A stretch of DNA of 64,000 bases from Lachnospiraceae bacterium (GCA_910576545.1 CAJTKM010000013.1:1-64000); one strand, 5' to 3'. Positions 17,059 through 26,328 are shown, counted from the first letter of the stretch. Numbers and translations: made by a program. The notes: generated by a model from the sequence alone, not told the origin.

Positions 17059-18282
17059 TTGTTTCTGGCATTGTGGTATTATTTGCGCGGATATGTTATG
17101 ATAAAGGCAAAGGGCTTTTCCGCCGAACGCTTCATGAACATGGCGGCGTACCGCGGGGTCTATCTCTGGGACATCGCGCAGGACGGTGCAGGCATGACTA
17201 TGAACGCTCCCTGCGGCAGCCTTCCCCTTTTGCAGACCTGTGCAGAAAAAACGGGCTGTACGCTCCAGGTTATCCGCTGGGGCGGCCTGCCTGCATCTCT
17301 GCGGCGGTTCCGCGGCAGGCAGGCTTTGGCGGCGGGTATGTTGCTGTTTGCCGCCGGACTTTATGCTCTTTCTTCCTTCATCTGGGTGGTCAATGTGGAG
17401 GGCAACGAGCGTCTTTCCACCGAGGAGATTTTGGACGCCTGCGGCGATATGGGCCTGCACCCCGGCTCATGGAAAAAGGGTCTGGATTTGCATGCAGTCA
17501 CAAATACCCTGCTCGAAAACTTCCCCGATATCTCCTGGGCAAGTATCAGTCTGAAAGGCACAGACGCTACCATCCGCCTTGCCGAAACCATCGAAAAAGC
17601 GGAAATCGTAGATAAAGCGACTCCCTGCGATATTGTTGCCGCTCAGGATGGCGTGATACTCAAAATCACAGCGGAGCGCGGCACCCCTCTGGTTTCTGAG
17701 GGCGATGTCGTGAAAAAAGGAGATGTACTGATTTCCTCCGAGGTCATAATCGGGCTGGAGGGCGAGGAACAGCACCCTGAATACGTCGCGGCAGAGGGCG
17801 CGGTAACTGCACGCGTCTGGCTCAGGCTGGCGGAAGATGCGCCGTTTGCCTACGAGGAAATCGTTTATGACGGAGAGGTGCAGGAAAACCACAGCCTTAT
17901 TTTTGACAGCCGGGAACTGGACCTTCTTCATCCCAGCGAAAGCCGCGAAGGCAGGGAATGGGAGAAAAAGCCCCTCTGGGAACGCCCGCTTGCCCTCGGC
18001 GATTTTGAACTGCCGCTGAAATGGAAAAAGGAAAGCTGGCACAGCTTTTCCCGTGTTCAGAAAACGCGCACGCCGGAGGAGGCAAAAGCTCTTCTGGAAG
18101 AAAATTTAAGAAAAAAGACAGAGAATTTATTGAGCGCATACGGTACAATAGAAGATATAGAAATCCATTACACAGAATACGCCGACAGCATCCATGCCGA
18201 AGCAGAAGTTTCGCTTACCGAGCGTATCGAGGAAAAACAAACCACAGAAAAGGAACGGGAAACGGAGAATGGAACGATTTGA
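17059..18282 (+). CDS. yqfD: Sporulation protein YqfD
   Basis: 407 residues. A TTG at 17059 is chosen as start because GAGGTGAGGA lies just upstream and the protein then begins as the family does (LFLALWYYLRGYV...). An N-terminal domain with AERFMNMAAYRGVYLWDI precedes one membrane helix (ALAAGMLLFAAGLYALSSFIW). A large outside part follows (VVNVEGNERLSTEEIL, a POTRA-like fold, and VKKGDVLISSEVI). Known in Bacillus as a late sporulation protein; exact role unclear. It overlaps phoH by 14 nt. Confidence 0.9.
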   Translation: MFLALWYYLRGYVMIKAKGFSAERFMNMAAYRGVYLWDIAQDGAGMTMNAPCGSLPLLQTCAEKTGCTLQVIRWGGLPASLRRFRGRQALAAGMLLFAAGLYALSSFIWVVNVEGNERLSTEEILDACGDMGLHPGSWKKGLDLHAVTNTLLENFPDISWASISLKGTDATIRLAETIEKAEIVDKATPCDIVAAQDGVILKITAERGTPLVSEGDVVKKGDVLISSEVIIGLEGEEQHPEYVAAEGAVTARVWLRLAEDAPFAYEEIVYDGEVQENHSLIFDSRELDLLHPSESREGREWEKKPLWERPLALGDFELPLKWKKESWHSFSRVQKTRTPEEAKALLEENLRKKTENLLSAYGTIEDIEIHYTEYADSIHAEAEVSLTERIEEKQTTEKERETENGTI

Positions 18283-19285
18283 AAAAACTTTGCAGTTGGA
18301 TAACAGCGTAATACTGCCGGTATTCGGGCAGTTTGACGCAAATATCAAGCAGGTGGAGCGCGCCTGCGGCGTGCAGATCGTCAACAGGGGCGATGATGTG
18401 AAAATCGTCGGGGCAGAGCGCGGCGTCCGTAAAGCGTGGAACGTCGTCAGCTCCCTTGCCGCACTGGCAGCGAAGGGTGAGGAAATCACCGAGCAGAACC
18501 TGAATTATTTCCTTGCCTCCGCGGAGGAGGCGGATTTGAAGGAACTGGAAAAGGTGTATGACGATTTAATCTGCGTGACAGCAAACGGCAGGCATTTGAA
18601 ACCCAAAACGCTGGGACAGAAAAAATACGTAGACCTTATGAAGAACAATACAGTCGTTTTCGGCATCGGTCCGGCAGGTACAGGCAAAACCTATCTCGCT
18701 ATGGCAATGGCAATAACGGCGTTTAAGAATAACGAGGTCAGCCGTATCATACTCACCCGCCCCGCCATCGAGGCAGGGGAAAAGCTCGGCTTTCTGCCGG
18801 GCGACCTGCAGCAGAAGGTGGACCCCTACCTGCGCCCGCTTTATGACGCGCTTTACGAAATCATGGGCGCAGAAAATTTCATGAAAAATATGGAAAAAGG
18901 GCTGATAGAGGTTGCACCGCTGGCATACATGCGCGGGCGCACGCTGGATAACGCCTTTATCGTGCTGGACGAAGCGCAGAACACCACACCGGAACAGATG
19001 AAAATGTTTCTGACGCGCATCGGCTTCGGCGCGAAAGCAGTCATTACAGGCGATGTAACGCAGATAGACCTGGCGGAGGGCAAGCGCTCCGGCCTGATGG
19101 AAGCGACAAAGATCCTTTCCGGCATAGAGGGCATTGGCATGATCACCCTGACGAATAAAGACGTTGTACGCCACCCGCTGGTACAGAAGATCATACTTGC
19201 CTATGAAAAAGCAGAGAAAAAGGACACGCGGGAAAAAGGAAAGCGGGGCGAGCGCGATGGCAGGAAAGACAGAAAACGCCACTAA
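18269..19285 (+). CDS. phoH: PhoH family ATPase
   Basis: 338 residues. ATG at 18269 behind AACGGAG, overlapping yqfD. A KH-like N-terminal domain (residues 1-~100) leads to the RecA-like ATPase: Walker A GPAGTGKTYLA near 130, PAIEAGEKLGFLPGDLQQKV, Walker B FIVLDEAQNTTPEQM, and TGDVTQIDLAEGKRSGL. PhoH proteins are linked to RNA metabolism together with YbeY, which lies two genes downstream. A basic Lys/Arg tail ends the protein and its codons overlap the next gene. Confidence 0.95.
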   Translation: MERFEKTLQLDNSVILPVFGQFDANIKQVERACGVQIVNRGDDVKIVGAERGVRKAWNVVSSLAALAAKGEEITEQNLNYFLASAEEADLKELEKVYDDLICVTANGRHLKPKTLGQKKYVDLMKNNTVVFGIGPAGTGKTYLAMAMAITAFKNNEVSRIILTRPAIEAGEKLGFLPGDLQQKVDPYLRPLYDALYEIMGAENFMKNMEKGLIEVAPLAYMRGRTLDNAFIVLDEAQNTTPEQMKMFLTRIGFGAKAVITGDVTQIDLAEGKRSGLMEATKILSGIEGIGMITLTNKDVVRHPLVQKIILAYEKAEKKDTREKGKRGERDGRKDRKRH

Positions 19286-21380
19286 ACGGCGGCCGGGAAA
19301 CTGGACACTGCTGGTAATTGCTTTCCTTATAACGACATTCTGCATTGGGACAGGCTCCTATGTGCAGGAGCAGGAAACCATTCAGGTCGGCGCAGTGGCA
19401 GAAAAGCGGTATATTGCCGCAAGGGACGCTGTGGACGAGGTTATTACAAACCGGTTGAAAGATGCGGCGGCGGACAGTGTAGGCCCAATATACAAAAACG
19501 ACCTTGTCGCGGAGGAAAACAGCCGCACACTGGTTAACGAAATGTTTCAGGAACTGAACAGCATACTTGCCTCCCTTGCCGATGGCGAAAGCTATTATGA
19601 ACGCGTGCAGGAGGCTTCCATGAAGCTGCCCGTTGTGCTCAGCGGAAGACAGCTTGCGGCATATGAAAGCATGGGACGGGCACAGCGGCTGCTGTTCGCG
19701 GAAGATTGCATTGCCGCAATGAACCAGGTCTACAGCGCCGGTGTGACGGCGGACATGCTTTCCAAAGGTCGTGAACAGGCACAGGCAGCGTTTGCCGAAA
19801 CGGAATGGAGCGGCGAGCTGAAAGAAATGGCAAGCCTCATTTTTTCCGCTGCCCTCAAGCCAAACCTTGTGCCGGACGAGGACGCCATGGAAGCTGCAAG
19901 GGAAGCCAAGCGCGCCGAAGTGGAAAACGTGATGATACGCAAAAACCAGAAAATCGTGGACGAGGGCGAAATCATCACACAGGAAATTTATGACAGGCTG
20001 CAAAGCCTCGGGCTGATCCATTCAGCAGATTACCAGAACAGCGCGCTCCCGCTTTTGGGGAGCCTCCTGCTGGTAACACTGCTGTTCGCGGGCGTTGTCC
20101 TCTATTTCCTCTGGGGACGCAGCAGAAAGATGCTTCGCGGGAATGAGCGGCTCATGCTGTTTACCATCTATACCGGCATGGTGATCCTTCTGCGCGCGAT
20201 GGCAAACATACAGAATTTCACGCTGATACCCCTCGGGCTTTTCGCCATGCTGGCAGGGCTTTTGATTGGGCGGAATATCGCGCTTGTAATAAACTGCGCG
20301 TTCTGTATCGTTGGCTGTTTCATATTCAATGGGGACGTAGAATTCCTGATGTATTCCCTGCTGGTCGGCACACTGGGCGCACTGCTGATACAGAAAACAG
20401 AACGGCGCAGCCATATGGTGCCGGCGGCTCTGGCAATGGGCGCGGTCAGCTTTTTTTCCATGCTGGGCGTGGGACTGTTCTTTGAAAACGGCTACTCCGC
20501 GGAGCTCCTGCTCAAAAGCGGTTTCGGAGCGCTCATGGGGCTGGTTTCCGTTATCATTGCTGTAGGAAGCCTGCCCTTCTGGGAAGCGGCGTTCGAAGCA
20601 AACACCCCCCTGCGTCTGCTGGAGCTGACGAATCCGAATAATGAGCTCCTGCGGCGGCTGATGATTGAAGCGCCGGGAACGTACCACCACAGCCTGATTG
20701 TGGCAAACCTTGCGGAAACAGCGGCATACGAAATCGGTGCAAATACCGCGCTGGCAAGGGCTGGCGCGTATTACCATGATATCGGTAAGCTGAAAGACCC
20801 CCGCTTTTTTTCGGAAAATCAGACCGGTTACAACCCGCATGACGACCTCCCTCCGGAGGACAGCGCACGCATCATCATTCAGCACGCGCGGGAGGGGCTT
20901 GAGATGGGACAGGCTTACGGTCTGCCCCGCACGATACTGGACATCATCCGCCAGCATCATGGGACAAGCCTTGTCAAATATTTTTATTTCAAAGCATTGA
21001 AAGCCGAGGGACCGGAACATATAAAGGAAGAAGATTTCCGCTATGACGGGCCTGTCCCTTCCTTTCGGGAATCCGCTGTCGTTATGCTGGCGGATACCAT
21101 AGAGGCGGCAGTGCGTTCCATGCTGGGCAGCGGAAAAACGCTTGCCGAAGCGGAGGAAGCAGTAAAAGGGCTGATGAAGGACAAGCTGGACGATGGACAG
21201 CTGAACAACAGCGGGCTGGCGATACATGAGCTGGAAATCATACGCGGGGCATTTTTGAAAGTATTCCACGGCATGTATCACGAACGGGTCGCCTACCCGA
21301 AGAAGGAAGAAATTGAGGCGGCGGCGAAAAAAGAACCCGCCGGAACAGAAGGAGAAACAGAACGTGACAATATGGATTGA
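19257..21380 (+). CDS. pgpH: 7TM-HD cyclic-di-AMP phosphodiesterase PgpH
   Basis: 707 residues with the start at 19257 (an in-frame ATG at 19203 is possible but overlaps phoH more). One N-terminal helix (LLVIAFLITTFCIGTGS) is followed by an outside domain of about 240 residues (7TMR-HDED). A block of about seven membrane helices comes next, starting near LPLLGSLLLVTLLFAGVVLYFL. The cytosolic HD domain shows YHHSLIVANLAETAA, GAYYHDIGKLKDP and IRQHHGTSLVKYF, with metal-binding His/Asp. It hydrolyses c-di-AMP to pApA. Its end overlaps ybeY by 17 nt. Confidence 0.95.
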   Translation: MAGKTENATKRRPGNWTLLVIAFLITTFCIGTGSYVQEQETIQVGAVAEKRYIAARDAVDEVITNRLKDAAADSVGPIYKNDLVAEENSRTLVNEMFQELNSILASLADGESYYERVQEASMKLPVVLSGRQLAAYESMGRAQRLLFAEDCIAAMNQVYSAGVTADMLSKGREQAQAAFAETEWSGELKEMASLIFSAALKPNLVPDEDAMEAAREAKRAEVENVMIRKNQKIVDEGEIITQEIYDRLQSLGLIHSADYQNSALPLLGSLLLVTLLFAGVVLYFLWGRSRKMLRGNERLMLFTIYTGMVILLRAMANIQNFTLIPLGLFAMLAGLLIGRNIALVINCAFCIVGCFIFNGDVEFLMYSLLVGTLGALLIQKTERRSHMVPAALAMGAVSFFSMLGVGLFFENGYSAELLLKSGFGALMGLVSVIIAVGSLPFWEAAFEANTPLRLLELTNPNNELLRRLMIEAPGTYHHSLIVANLAETAAYEIGANTALARAGAYYHDIGKLKDPRFFSENQTGYNPHDDLPPEDSARIIIQHAREGLEMGQAYGLPRTILDIIRQHHGTSLVKYFYFKALKAEGPEHIKEEDFRYDGPVPSFRESAVVMLADTIEAAVRSMLGSGKTLAEAEEAVKGLMKDKLDDGQLNNSGLAIHELEIIRGAFLKVFHGMYHERVAYPKKEEIEAAAKKEPAGTEGETERDNMD

Positions 21381-21834
21381 TAACCGCGCAGGAGAGATTT
21401 TCCCGCCGGAATTGGAGAACGCAGTGAAAAAAGCCGCGGCAGAAGCCCTGCGCTGCGAGAGCTTTGATGAGGCGTGTGAAATCAGTGTTTCCATTGTGAA
21501 CAATGATGAGATACGCCAGATAAACAAACAGTTTCGGGAAATCGACAGGGCAACAGATGTGCTCAGCTTTCCCATGCTGGCCTTTGCGGAGGGAGAGGAG
21601 CCGGACAGGAATGAAAACGGCGAAATACTGCTTGGGGATATTATCATTTCTCTGGAGCGGGCAAAAGAACAGGCAGCAGAATACGGACATTCCCTACAGC
21701 GGGAAATTGCGTTCCTGACGGCGCACAGTATGCTGCATCTTTTGGGATATGACCACATAGAGCCGGAGGAGGAAGCGGAAATGTTCCGGCGGCAGAGGGA
21801 AATACTGCTTCTGGCGGGTTTCCCAAGGGAATGA
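21364..21834 (+). CDS. ybeY: YbeY endoribonuclease / rRNA maturation factor
   Basis: 156 residues from a GTG start (AAGGAG 9 nt before). The zinc motif HSMLHLLGYDH (H-x3-H-x5-H) is complete. FREIDRATDVLSFPM and LGDIIISLERAKEQA are family blocks. It matures the 16S rRNA 3' end and aids ribosome quality control. Embedded between pgpH and cdd as in Bacillus, although the usual dgkA between ybeY and cdd is missing here. Confidence 0.96.
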   Translation: MTIWIDNRAGEIFPPELENAVKKAAAEALRCESFDEACEISVSIVNNDEIRQINKQFREIDRATDVLSFPMLAFAEGEEPDRNENGEILLGDIIISLERAKEQAAEYGHSLQREIAFLTAHSMLHLLGYDHIEPEEEAEMFRRQREILLLAGFPRE

Positions 21835-21848
21835 AAGGGGTATAGAAT

Positions 21849-22271
21849 ATGGCTGAAAACTTGGCTGGGAAAACAGAAATTACGGATACGGAGCTGATGG
21901 CAAAGGCGAAAGAGGCAATGGCACAGGCATATGCGCCTTATTCCAGGTTTCAGGTAGGCGCGGCGCTGCTGGCGGAAAACGGACAGGTATTTTTAGGGTG
22001 CAACGTGGAAAACGCAAGCTATGGCGGGACAATCTGCGCAGAACGGACGGCTGTTGTAAAAGCAGTTTCGGAGGGCGTCCGGGCATTCCGAAAAATTGCC
22101 ATTGCAGCCAGCAGCGGGGAATACGCATCGCCCTGCGGCATATGCCGGCAGGTGCTGTATGAATTCATGCCAGATGGTATAGTGCTGTTGGACAGTGAAA
22201 AAGACGGAATGAAGTCCTTTTCCGTGCGGGAACTTCTGCCGTTCGGGTTCGGTCCGGAGGATTTGAGATAA
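21849..22271 (+). CDS. cdd: Cytidine deaminase
   Basis: 140 residues. It deaminates cytidine and deoxycytidine for pyrimidine salvage. The substrate and zinc site are visible: YAPYSRFQVGAALLAENG, GCNVENASYGGTICAERTA (H/C-A-E with catalytic Glu) and SPCGICRQVLYEF (PCxxC). It is the last gene of the PhoH-PgpH-YbeY operon, ending directly at a repeat element. Confidence 0.97.
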   Translation: MAENLAGKTEITDTELMAKAKEAMAQAYAPYSRFQVGAALLAENGQVFLGCNVENASYGGTICAERTAVVKAVSEGVRAFRKIAIAASSGEYASPCGICRQVLYEFMPDGIVLLDSEKDGMKSFSVRELLPFGFGPEDLR

Positions 22272-22273
22272 AA

Positions 22274-22443
22274 AAGACCTTGGGGGCTTTGCCCCCAATC
22301 CCCCCACCCGCTTTCTTTCGGAGAAAGCGGGGCAAAGAACTTTATTGCAGGAAACTGCGTTTCCCAAGGCAGAAAATTCAGGGAAAATACAAATTTTGAG
22401 GCCCTGCTCTGCTTCATACGGCGAAAAAAATAGAAAAGGTCTT
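22274..22443. repeat. Hairpin-string intergenic repeat, copy 1
   Basis: Begins AAGACCT and ends AGGTCTT. Contains GGGGGCTTTGCCCCC, CCCGCTTTC-TTTCG-GAGAAAGCGGG, the shared word ACTTTATTGC and GGAAACTGCGTTTCC. It occupies the gap between cdd and the next gene and stops a few bases before that gene's RBS. Confidence 0.75.
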
Positions 22444-22462
22444 AATAAAAGGAGTGAGCAGA

Positions 22463-22810
22463 ATGGAAGTAATAGAGATGCGGGTGACGCTCACGCCGTC
22501 AGAAGCGGCGGAGGTCGTAAGGGATAAGCTGGCAGGCGGCATTGTCAGTGCAGAACTTCTGGACTCTTATAACAGGCGTACAGCGGACGGAAAAGAGGTC
22601 GTTGTCCGGCTGTTTGAGCGGTATTATATGCGTTCTTCTAACCGCGCGACGCTGACATTGGTCGCGGACAATCTCGACAGTAACGGCACAACACGCGTAC
22701 GGTTATCCGCCGGCGGCGGCGGAAACAGCCTTTTCTGGCGGTTCGACTGGGGCGCGGGCGAAAGTTTCGCGCAGGAAGCGGCAAACGCACTGGAAACGTA
22801 TCAGGTGTAA
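22463..22810 (+). CDS. Small uncharacterised protein (DUF6054-like)
   Basis: 115 residues. The ATG at 22463 has AAGGAG 8 nt upstream. The visible pattern is MRVTLTPSEAAEVVRDKL, then SYNRRTADGKEVVVRLFERYYMR, ATLTLVADNLDSNGTTRVRL and a GGGGNSLFWRFDWGAGESF stretch. I think it belongs to a Firmicute family of unknown function resembling DUF6054, but am not certain. It opens a three-gene block inserted between cdd and era. Confidence 0.75.
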   Translation: MEVIEMRVTLTPSEAAEVVRDKLAGGIVSAELLDSYNRRTADGKEVVVRLFERYYMRSSNRATLTLVADNLDSNGTTRVRLSAGGGGNSLFWRFDWGAGESFAQEAANALETYQV

Positions 22811-22886
22811 TGCCAAATACGCGGGGCATCGCCCCCCAGGTTCTTTAAGATTTTTTGGTCTGTAATGTTTTGAAAGAGGTGAAGAA

Positions 22887-23450
22887 ATGGCGGAGAAAAG
22901 CTGGGAAACATTGGAGGGCGCATGCTATTCCTGCCGGAAATGCAAGCTTTGGGAGCGTCGGACAAACGTTGTTATCGGCAAGGGCAGCCGTACGGCGGAT
23001 ATCCTGTTCATTGGTGAAGGTCCCGGCCAGCAGGAGGATTTGCAGGGCGTGCCGTTTGTCGGCCCGGCGGGTCAACTGCTGGATAAAATGCTGGAGAGCG
23101 TTGGGCTTTCACTGGAAGATGCGTATATCGCAAATATTGTGAAATGCCGCCCGCCCGGCAACCGGGACCCGCAGGAAGATGAAAAAGCTGCCTGCCTGAA
23201 TTACTTGCGCTATCAGCTGATGCTGATACAGCCGAAGATTATCGTCTGCCTGGGGCGGATTGCGGCGACAACCGTCATTGACCCCGGCTTTAAGATCACC
23301 CGCCAGCGCGGGCAGTGGTTTGAGCGCAAGGGATACCATATGATTGCAACCTACCACCCTTCCGCACTCCTTCGGGACGAAACGAAAAAACGACCCGCAT
23401 GGGAGGATATGCAGGCGATACGCCAAAAATGGGACGAGTTGAAAGGATAA
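22887..23450 (+). CDS. Type 4 (family 4) uracil-DNA glycosylase
   Basis: 187 residues. It removes uracil from DNA. Motif A is [24 protein letters not shown], shown in part as GEGPGQQED. The N-terminal [10 protein letters not shown] provides two [4Fe-4S] ligands; the further cysteines are in [12 protein letters not shown] and IIVCLGRIA. The second catalytic motif HPSALLR is complete. The RBS is AAGAGGTGAAG. Unrelated to the operon around it in Bacillus, so part of the inserted block. Confidence 0.95.
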   Translation: MAEKSWETLEGACYSCRKCKLWERRTNVVIGKGSRTADILFIGEGPGQQEDLQGVPFVGPAGQLLDKMLESVGLSLEDAYIANIVKCRPPGNRDPQEDEKAACLNYLRYQLMLIQPKIIVCLGRIAATTVIDPGFKITRQRGQWFERKGYHMIATYHPSALLRDETKKRPAWEDMQAIRQKWDELKG

Positions 23451-23647
23451 AAAACGCGGGGCTTTGCCCCAACCCCCGCCACCCCTTTGAAAAGGGCTGG
23501 ATCCCAAACTTTATTGCGGGAAACTACGTTTCCCGAAAGCGAGAGATTTGGAAAAAAAAGATTGGCAAAATGAAATTCCCTGCCAGAAAAAGGGTCAAGG
23601 GACGACGTCCCTTGCGGAGGTTTGGAGGCGGAGCCTCCAAGGTTTGA
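23451..23647. repeat. Hairpin-string intergenic repeat, copy 2
   Basis: Contains GCGGGGCTTTGCCCC, CCCTTTGAAAAGGG, CCCAAACTTTATTGCGGG, GGGAAACTACGTTTCCC, AAGGGACGACGTCCCTT and GGAGGCGGAGCCTCC, ending AAGGTTT directly before an AAAAAGGAGG RBS. It lies between the glycosylase stop and the next gene. Confidence 0.75.
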
Positions 23648-23662
23648 AAAAGGAGGATACAC

Positions 23663-24142
23663 ATGGAACAGCAGAAATTAGAAGCGTTAAAGGCGCGCTT
23701 TGCAGACGTAAAGCTTACGCCAAATGCAAAAACAATGGACGAAGTTGTAGAATACATCGAGAAAAACTGGGGCGCGGAACGCGTCAAAATACTTGAAAGC
23801 GAATATGTGGCTCATTACAAAAACGCACTCGAATTCATGCAGCGTATGGGCAGAAGCACAGCGGGCGTGCAGGAGGAAATCCGCAGATACCGCCTGCCGA
23901 ACAAAATCTGCGTCGTGCTGGGTATGCAGTCGGAATATATGACAGCCGAAAACGGCCTTAAATACTATCAGGCTCTGACGCTCCTGAAGGGCTTGACACA
24001 GGAGGATATTGACACGAAAAACGACCGCTGGCTGCAATATGTCCTTCTGCTATCCATGCAGCAGGACTGGGATGCAAAGGAAAAGGAATTCCTTGCGGAG
24101 CAGGAGGCGGCAAGAAAAGCTGCGGAGGAAGAACAGGCATGA
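23663..24142 (+). CDS. Uncharacterised helical protein upstream of era
   Basis: 159 residues, strong AAAGGAGG RBS. Predicted largely helical: MDEVVEYIEKNWGAERVKIL, HYKNALEFMQRMGRSTAGVQ, YYQALTLLKGLTQEDIDTK and a Lys/Glu/Ala-rich C-terminus (EKEFLAEQEAARKAAEEE). No family recognised. Its stop overlaps the era start by 4 nt (ATGA), so the two are coupled, which suggests a ribosome- or GTPase-related function, by inference only. Confidence 0.78.
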   Translation: MEQQKLEALKARFADVKLTPNAKTMDEVVEYIEKNWGAERVKILESEYVAHYKNALEFMQRMGRSTAGVQEEIRRYRLPNKICVVLGMQSEYMTAENGLKYYQALTLLKGLTQEDIDTKNDRWLQYVLLLSMQQDWDAKEKEFLAEQEAARKAAEEEQA

Positions 24143-25041
24143 AAAAATTTTATTCCGGTTTCGTTTCGCTGACAGGCAGACCAAACGTAGGCAAATCCAC
24201 ACTGATGAACAGCCTGATTGGTGAAAAAATCGCCATCACCTCGCATAAGCCGCAGACGACACGCAACAAAATCACAAGCATACTGACGGAAGATGACTTT
24301 CAATGTGTATTTCTCGATACACCCGGCATCCATAAGCCACGCCATAAGCTTGGCGAATACATGGTTCGCGCGGCAGAAAATACATTCAACGAAGTGGATT
24401 TGGTGCTGTTTCTCATTGAGCCTGCGGAACAGCCGCATCCGCTTGACCTGTACGTCATCGAACGGCTGAAAAACGTAAAAACGCCTGTTATACTTGTGAT
24501 AAACAAAATCGATACCATAGAGCGCGAAAAGCTCCTTGCCGTTATCGACACGTACAGCAAACTGTACGGTTTTGCGGAAGTCCTGCCGATTTCCGCCATA
24601 AAATCCACAAATCTGGACGAGTTAATAAACGTGATACGCAAATACCTGCCGGAGGGACCGCAGTATTTCCCCGGGGATATGGTAACAGACCAGCCGGAAC
24701 GCCAGATTGCGGCAGAAATCATACGGGAAAAGGCTTTGTACCTGTTGCAGGACGAGATCCCGCACGGTATCGCAGTAGAGATCACTGGTATGAAAAAACG
24801 TGCCGATAAAAACATGGTTGACGTAGATGCAACCATTTACTGTGAACGCGATTCGCATAAAGGCATCATCATCGGGAAACAGGGCGCGATGCTCAAACGT
24901 ATCGGCGCGGCTGCCCGGCATGATATGGAGCGTCTGCTCGGCTCTCAGATTTACCTCCAGCTTTGGGTAAAGGTCAAAAAAGATTGGCGGGACAGCGATT
25001 TCCTGCTGAAAAATTTCGGGTATGATAAACGGAACGTGTAA
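24139..25041 (+). CDS. era: GTPase Era
   Basis: 300 residues. Ribosome biogenesis GTPase that binds 16S rRNA. The G motifs are G1 GRPNVGKSTLMN, G2 TTRNK, G3 DTPGIHKP, G4 NKID and G5 SAIK. The C-terminal KH domain has ERDSHKGIIIGKQGAMLKRIG. Full family length. It is coupled to the preceding gene and followed by yqzL and recO as in Bacillus. Confidence 0.98.
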   Translation: MKKFYSGFVSLTGRPNVGKSTLMNSLIGEKIAITSHKPQTTRNKITSILTEDDFQCVFLDTPGIHKPRHKLGEYMVRAAENTFNEVDLVLFLIEPAEQPHPLDLYVIERLKNVKTPVILVINKIDTIEREKLLAVIDTYSKLYGFAEVLPISAIKSTNLDELINVIRKYLPEGPQYFPGDMVTDQPERQIAAEIIREKALYLLQDEIPHGIAVEITGMKKRADKNMVDVDATIYCERDSHKGIIIGKQGAMLKRIGAAARHDMERLLGSQIYLQLWVKVKKDWRDSDFLLKNFGYDKRNV

Positions 25042-25175
25042 ACCTTTTTGAAAACGGGGGGATCATACAGCTGGCAAAAGGTCTTAAATATTCTGGAATT
25101 ATTTTGCCAGTATGTTTTGCATGCATTTCCCGCATCCTAATAAAACAAAATGAACGAAGAAAGGGGATGCTGGCT

Positions 25176-25331
25176 ATGACCGAACGCGAAAAGGAACACT
25201 GGCAGACTTTCACCCGGACGGGGCAGGTAAGGGACTATCTGCGCTATCTGCACTGCCGCCCTGCCCTGCGGGACGAGCCCAACCCCCGCCGCCGCATTCA
25301 GGACAGCTCAAAATACAAAAATTTCTACTAG
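25176..25331 (+). CDS. yqzL: YqzL-like small protein
   Basis: 51 residues. The ATG at 25176 is preceded by AAAGGGG. The sequence EKEHWQTFTRTGQVRDYLRY fits the YqzL pattern (a W-x-x-F-x-x-T-G-x-x-x-x-Y-L helix), and the place between era and recO is where Bacillus carries yqzL. The Arg/Pro-rich tail is an extension. Function unknown. Confidence 0.75.
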   Translation: MTEREKEHWQTFTRTGQVRDYLRYLHCRPALRDEPNPRRRIQDSSKYKNFY

Positions 25332-25374
25332 TTTTTTACCATAAAACCACAGGAACACAGAAACGGAGTCGGCA

Positions 25375-26097
25375 ATGGGAACAGTCAAGCTGCAAGGAAT
25401 CGTAATAGGCGAACGGATACAGGGCGAAAGCAACAAACAGATTGTTGTACTGGCAAAAGGCGTCGGGCGCGTGCTGCTTTCCGCACGGGGCGCAAGGAAA
25501 GCCAAAAGCAAACTCCTTGCGGCGGCACAGCTGTTCTGCTATGCCGATTTCGTGGCATATGAGGGGCGCGGATTTTACTCCGTCACACAGGCGGAGCTGC
25601 TCAATAGCTTCTATGCTTTGCGCACCGATATGGAAAAGCTGGCGGAGGCAGTCTATCTGGCAGAGCTGACGGACCGGACCTGCCCCGAGGGTACGGAGCA
25701 GGACGAAATACTTGCACTGCTCTACTATGCCCTGACGGTAATGGAAAAAGGCATCTTGCCGCCGCAGATGGTTTCGCGCATTTTTGAGTTGAAGCTCCTG
25801 CAAATCTCCGGCTTTTTCGCGCCGCCGGTCTGCGCTGTCTGCGGCTCGGAGGACGGCAGGCTGTTCTTCGACTGGCAGGAGGGCGCGTTCCTATGCGAAA
25901 GACACCACACGCCCGGCAGTATCCTTCTGCATGGCGCTGTACGCCGCGCAGCAGCCTTTGTTCTGGGGCATGAGGTACGGCAGGTATTTGGCTTCAACCT
26001 TGCCCCTGACGCGCTCCAGCAGCTGGAAAACCTGCTGGGAGGATACATGGAGATACATATGGGGCTGAAGCTGAAAAGCCGCCATTTTTTCCGTTAA
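25375..26097 (+). CDS. recO: DNA repair protein RecO
   Basis: 240 residues. RecO loads RecA in the RecFOR pathway. The N-terminal OB fold has KLQGIVIGERIQGESNKQIVV and GVGRVLLSARGARKAKSKL. A zinc finger is visible with CAVCGSEDGRLFF and LCERHH. The C-terminus, with YMEIHMGLKLKSRHFF, matches the family. Start ATG 25375 behind ACGGAG. Confidence 0.95.
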   Translation: MGTVKLQGIVIGERIQGESNKQIVVLAKGVGRVLLSARGARKAKSKLLAAAQLFCYADFVAYEGRGFYSVTQAELLNSFYALRTDMEKLAEAVYLAELTDRTCPEGTEQDEILALLYYALTVMEKGILPPQMVSRIFELKLLQISGFFAPPVCAVCGSEDGRLFFDWQEGAFLCERHHTPGSILLHGAVRRAAAFVLGHEVRQVFGFNLAPDALQQLENLLGGYMEIHMGLKLKSRHFFR

Positions 26098-26137
26098 ATC
26101 CGGGAAAAAAAATTTGGCGGTTTTTGAAAAAAATTCC

Positions 26138-26166
26138 TTGACATTTTCTAAAAAACACGATATACT
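26138..26166 (+). promoter_or_regulatory. Promoter of tRNA-Leu
   Basis: TTGACA at 26138-26143, a 17-nt spacer and TATACT at 26161-26166, ending 20 nt before the tRNA. Confidence 0.9.
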
Positions 26167-26186
26167 GATTAAGCGCAATGAGTTGT

Positions 26187-26271
26187 GCGGATGTGGCGGA
26201 ACTGGCAGACGCGCTAGATTCAGGTTCTAGTGGGCATTACGCCCGTGCAGGTTCAAGTCCTGTCATCCGCA
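26187..26271 (+). tRNA. tRNA-Leu (anticodon CAG)
   Basis: Acceptor GCGGATG pairs with CATCCGC (26264-26270), discriminator A. The anticodon stem CTAGA/TCTAG encloses TTCAGGT with CAG at 26221-26223. A long variable arm (GGGC...GCCC) and the TTCAAGT T loop confirm a class II Leu tRNA. No CCA is encoded. Confidence 0.98.
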
Positions 26272-26276
26272 GATAA

Positions 26277-26328
26277 GCAAAGCGACGTGAAACGAACAGA
26301 AGTTAGTTTCACGCCGCTTTGCGTTTTA
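26277..26328 (+). terminator. Terminator of tRNA-Leu
   Basis: GCAAAGCG-ACGTGAAAC pairs with GTTTCACG-CCGCTTTGC across a 13-nt loop, followed by GTTTTATG. Confidence 0.8.
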
